In this document: piece after piece, positions 62,391-64,000 of the stretch
Layout of the letters: each line of letters starts with the position of its first letter
How positions within the stretch are numbered: position 1 is the stretch's first letter
NCBI RefSeq assembly: GCF_001007875.1
Contig: NZ_CP011412.1
Span: 1,426,001-1,490,000 of the forward strand
Source: Sedimenticola thiotaurini
GTDB taxonomy: Bacteria; Pseudomonadota; Gammaproteobacteria; Chromatiales; Chromatiaceae
DNA length: 64,000 bases
Reading direction: 5' to 3'
Notes under the pieces: model-generated
What the model was told of the DNA's origin: nothing
Database searches by the model: none
Seen by the model: the letters and a program-made list of their open reading frames with translations, nothing else
Program-made: the position numbers and the translations under genes

Positions 62391-64000
62391 GTGCATCTGG
62401 ATACCTTCATTTTTTCCGCCCTGTTGTTACTCGCTGTCACCTCGGTGGCTGTGACTCTATTCCGTCATCTGGGCCTGGGATCGATACTGGGATTACTTAT
62501 TGCCGGTGTGGTCGTAGGCCCCCACTCACCCGGTCCTTACGTAACGGCACACGTGGATGATGTGCGCCGCTTTACTGAACTGGGCGTGGTGCTGCTGATG
62601 TTTGTTATCGGACTGGAGATGCGTCCTACCCGACTCTGGTCCATGCGACGCTACCTGTTCGGTCTCGGCTCCCTGCAGATCCTGCTGGTGGGACTGGCCA
62701 TTACCCTCTATGTCTCCATGGGTATCGACTCCTGGCCCACCGCACTGCTGATCGGGCTAACCCTGGCGCTCTCATCCACCGCCTTTGTCATGCAACTGCT
62801 GCAGGAGCGGGGCGAACTGGCCAGTCGCCACGGTTCGGGCACCTTCGCCATCCTCCTGATGCAGGACCTGGCGGTGGTGCCACTACTGGCCATGGTGCCC
62901 CTGCTATCGGAACATACCGCCATATCGTCAGGCATCCCGATGTGGCAACAGCTGCTGATCCTGTTGGGAATGTTCGCAGTACTCTGGCTGTTCGGCCTGA
63001 AGGTTGTGCCAATGGCACTGGAGTGGCTGGCCCGCCATGACAATCGGGAAGCATTCCTGCTGGTGGTGCTGCTGGCGGTCTTCTTCGCCGCCTGGATGAT
63101 GCACCAGGCCGGCCTGTCGATGGCGCTGGGCGCCTTTATCATGGGCATGCTGCTGTCCGGTTCCAACTACAACATGCAGGTGCGCGCCTTCATCGAGCCC
63201 TACAAGGGCCTGCTGATGAGCCTGTTCTTCGTGGCGGTGGGCATGTCCATCGATTTGGGCGCCTTAATGGAGCGCCCGTTGGTATTTATCGGGCACACCG
63301 CAGTTCTGATCGGCATTAAGCTGGTGGTACTGTTCCCCCTGGCGATCGCCTTTGGTTACAACCGAATCGAAGCAACCCGCATCACCTTTCTGCTGGCCCA
63401 GGCCGGTGAGTTCGGCTTTGTGCTGTTCGGTTCCGCACTGGCGCTGAAAGTGATCGATGATCAGGTGTTTGTCATGGCGGTGGCGGTTATCTCCCTGAGC
63501 ATGCTGTTCACCCCCCTGCTGGTGCGCCTGGGTGACTTGCTGGCCCGGTACCTGGAAAAACGCACACCCAATGCCAGCGTCACCATTGCCAAAGGGCTGG
63601 AACTGGAAGAGCGGAGTGTGTTGATTGGCGGCTATGGCCGTGTCGGCCACACGGTGGCCACCCTGCTGCAGACCAGCGGCATACCTTTTATCGCGTTCGA
63701 TACCAATCCTGAGAACGTCAAGCGCGGCAAGTCCAATGGTCACGCCGTCATGTATGGTGATATTTCCGATCCCGATCTGTTGGCCGCCGCCCACGCGGAA
63801 CGCTCATCCCTGGTGGTACTGACCATCGATCAGGGACCGACCGCCATGCGGGCAGTCTCCCATTTCCGTAACACCTATCCCCGTATTCCGGTGATTGCCC
63901 GCGCCCGGGACCTGGAATCGAGCGCCCGCCTGCTCAAGGCAGGGGCTACCCAGGCGTTCCCCGAGGCGATCGAAGCGAGTCTCCGGCTGGGGGCCGAGGC
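62391..64000 (+). CDS. CPA2 monovalent cation/proton antiporter (KefB/KefC-like), 3' end cut
   Basis: The visible 536 residues start at GTG 62391 (HLDTFIFSALLLLAV). About twelve to thirteen membrane helices cover residues 1-390, with the CPA2 segments LTLALSSTAFVMQLL, FAILLMQDLAVVPLLA and the closing LLAQAGEFGFVLFG. A cytoplasmic RCK/TrkA-N domain follows from about residue 405 (SVLIGGYGRVGHTVATLLQ, then VMYGDISDPDLLAAA). This is the KefB/KefC/YbaL layout, for K+ or Na+ efflux coupled to H+. The stop lies beyond the window. Confidence 0.92.
   Translation, partial: MHLDTFIFSALLLLAVTSVAVTLFRHLGLGSILGLLIAGVVVGPHSPGPYVTAHVDDVRRFTELGVVLLMFVIGLEMRPTRLWSMRRYLFGLGSLQILLVGLAITLYVSMGIDSWPTALLIGLTLALSSTAFVMQLLQERGELASRHGSGTFAILLMQDLAVVPLLAMVPLLSEHTAISSGIPMWQQLLILLGMFAVLWLFGLKVVPMALEWLARHDNREAFLLVVLLAVFFAAWMMHQAGLSMALGAFIMGMLLSGSNYNMQVRAFIEPYKGLLMSLFFVAVGMSIDLGALMERPLVFIGHTAVLIGIKLVVLFPLAIAFGYNRIEATRITFLLAQAGEFGFVLFGSALALKVIDDQVFVMAVAVISLSMLFTPLLVRLGDLLARYLEKRTPNASVTIAKGLELEERSVLIGGYGRVGHTVATLLQTSGIPFIAFDTNPENVKRGKSNGHAVMYGDISDPDLLAAAHAERSSLVVLTIDQGPTAMRAVSHFRNTYPRIPVIARARDLESSARLLKAGATQAFPEAIEASLRLGAE

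Noticed and set aside
1-64000. tRNA genes, rRNA genes, CRISPR arrays, prophage or conjugative genes
   Set aside because: Read for on both strands by eye; none was recognised.

Overview
The window looks like chromosomal DNA of a free-living gammaproteobacterium. The dnaX-ybaB-recR operon with the SRP RNA gene just upstream, hspQ, class II fumarase, an NsrR-type regulator and GC-rich codon use all point there. A CbbQ/NorQ-CbbO/NorD pair, an AorABC-like tungsten aldehyde oxidoreductase and a V/A-type ATPase suggest an environmental, possibly sulfur-oxidising (Chromatiales-like) lineage. That placement is inference; no ribosomal RNA or RuBisCO gene is visible.

Layout. 1-2.3 kb: the 5' part of a LEA14-like lipoprotein gene, a REP-associated tyrosine transposase (RAYT) with short repeats at both sides, and an outer-membrane beta-barrel gene. 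2.3-6.7 kb: an AT-richer block of three minus-strand genes (lipoprotein, KAP-type P-loop NTPase, unknown protein) separated by integron attC sites, with no integrase in view; this is a CALIN-type cassette cluster. 6.9-9.6 kb: an OmpR-type two-component system and a small MxKDx-repeat secreted protein. 9.8-14.6 kb: the large NAD-dependent glutamate dehydrogenase. 15-18.5 kb: recR, ybaB, dnaX and ffs; dnaX carries an A9 run that would give the short gamma form by slippage.

18.6-28.5 kb is a tungsten island. A minus-strand operon encodes an AorABC-like aldehyde oxidoreductase plus a MoaD-like protein. A divergent plus-strand set encodes the TupABC tungstate transporter, a MOT1-type molybdate/tungstate permease and MoeA. 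The divergent intergenic region holds two identical inverted repeats, CGTTATG-N10-CATAACG, that look like operators. Metal uptake, cofactor insertion and the metalloenzyme are therefore encoded together.

28.5-37.2 kb holds a GNAT acetyltransferase, a giant PAS-GGDEF-EAL protein, a glutaredoxin-like protein, small unknown proteins, a TRIC-family membrane protein and a thiolase. 37.6-46.4 kb is a complete nine-gene V/A-type ATPase operon (stalk-C-I-K-F-E-A-B-D). 46.4-49.7 kb has a ferredoxin-NADP-reductase-like flavoprotein divergent from an NsrR-like regulator with twin 22-bp repeats between them, then fumC and hspQ. 49.8-58.2 kb is signalling: a chemoreceptor, a PAS-GAF-GGDEF-EAL protein, an ANTAR response regulator and a convergent HisKA_2-type sensor kinase. 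58.5-64 kb has the CbbQ/CbbO-like AAA+/VWA pair, an Rnk-like protein and a CPA2 cation/proton antiporter cut by the window end.
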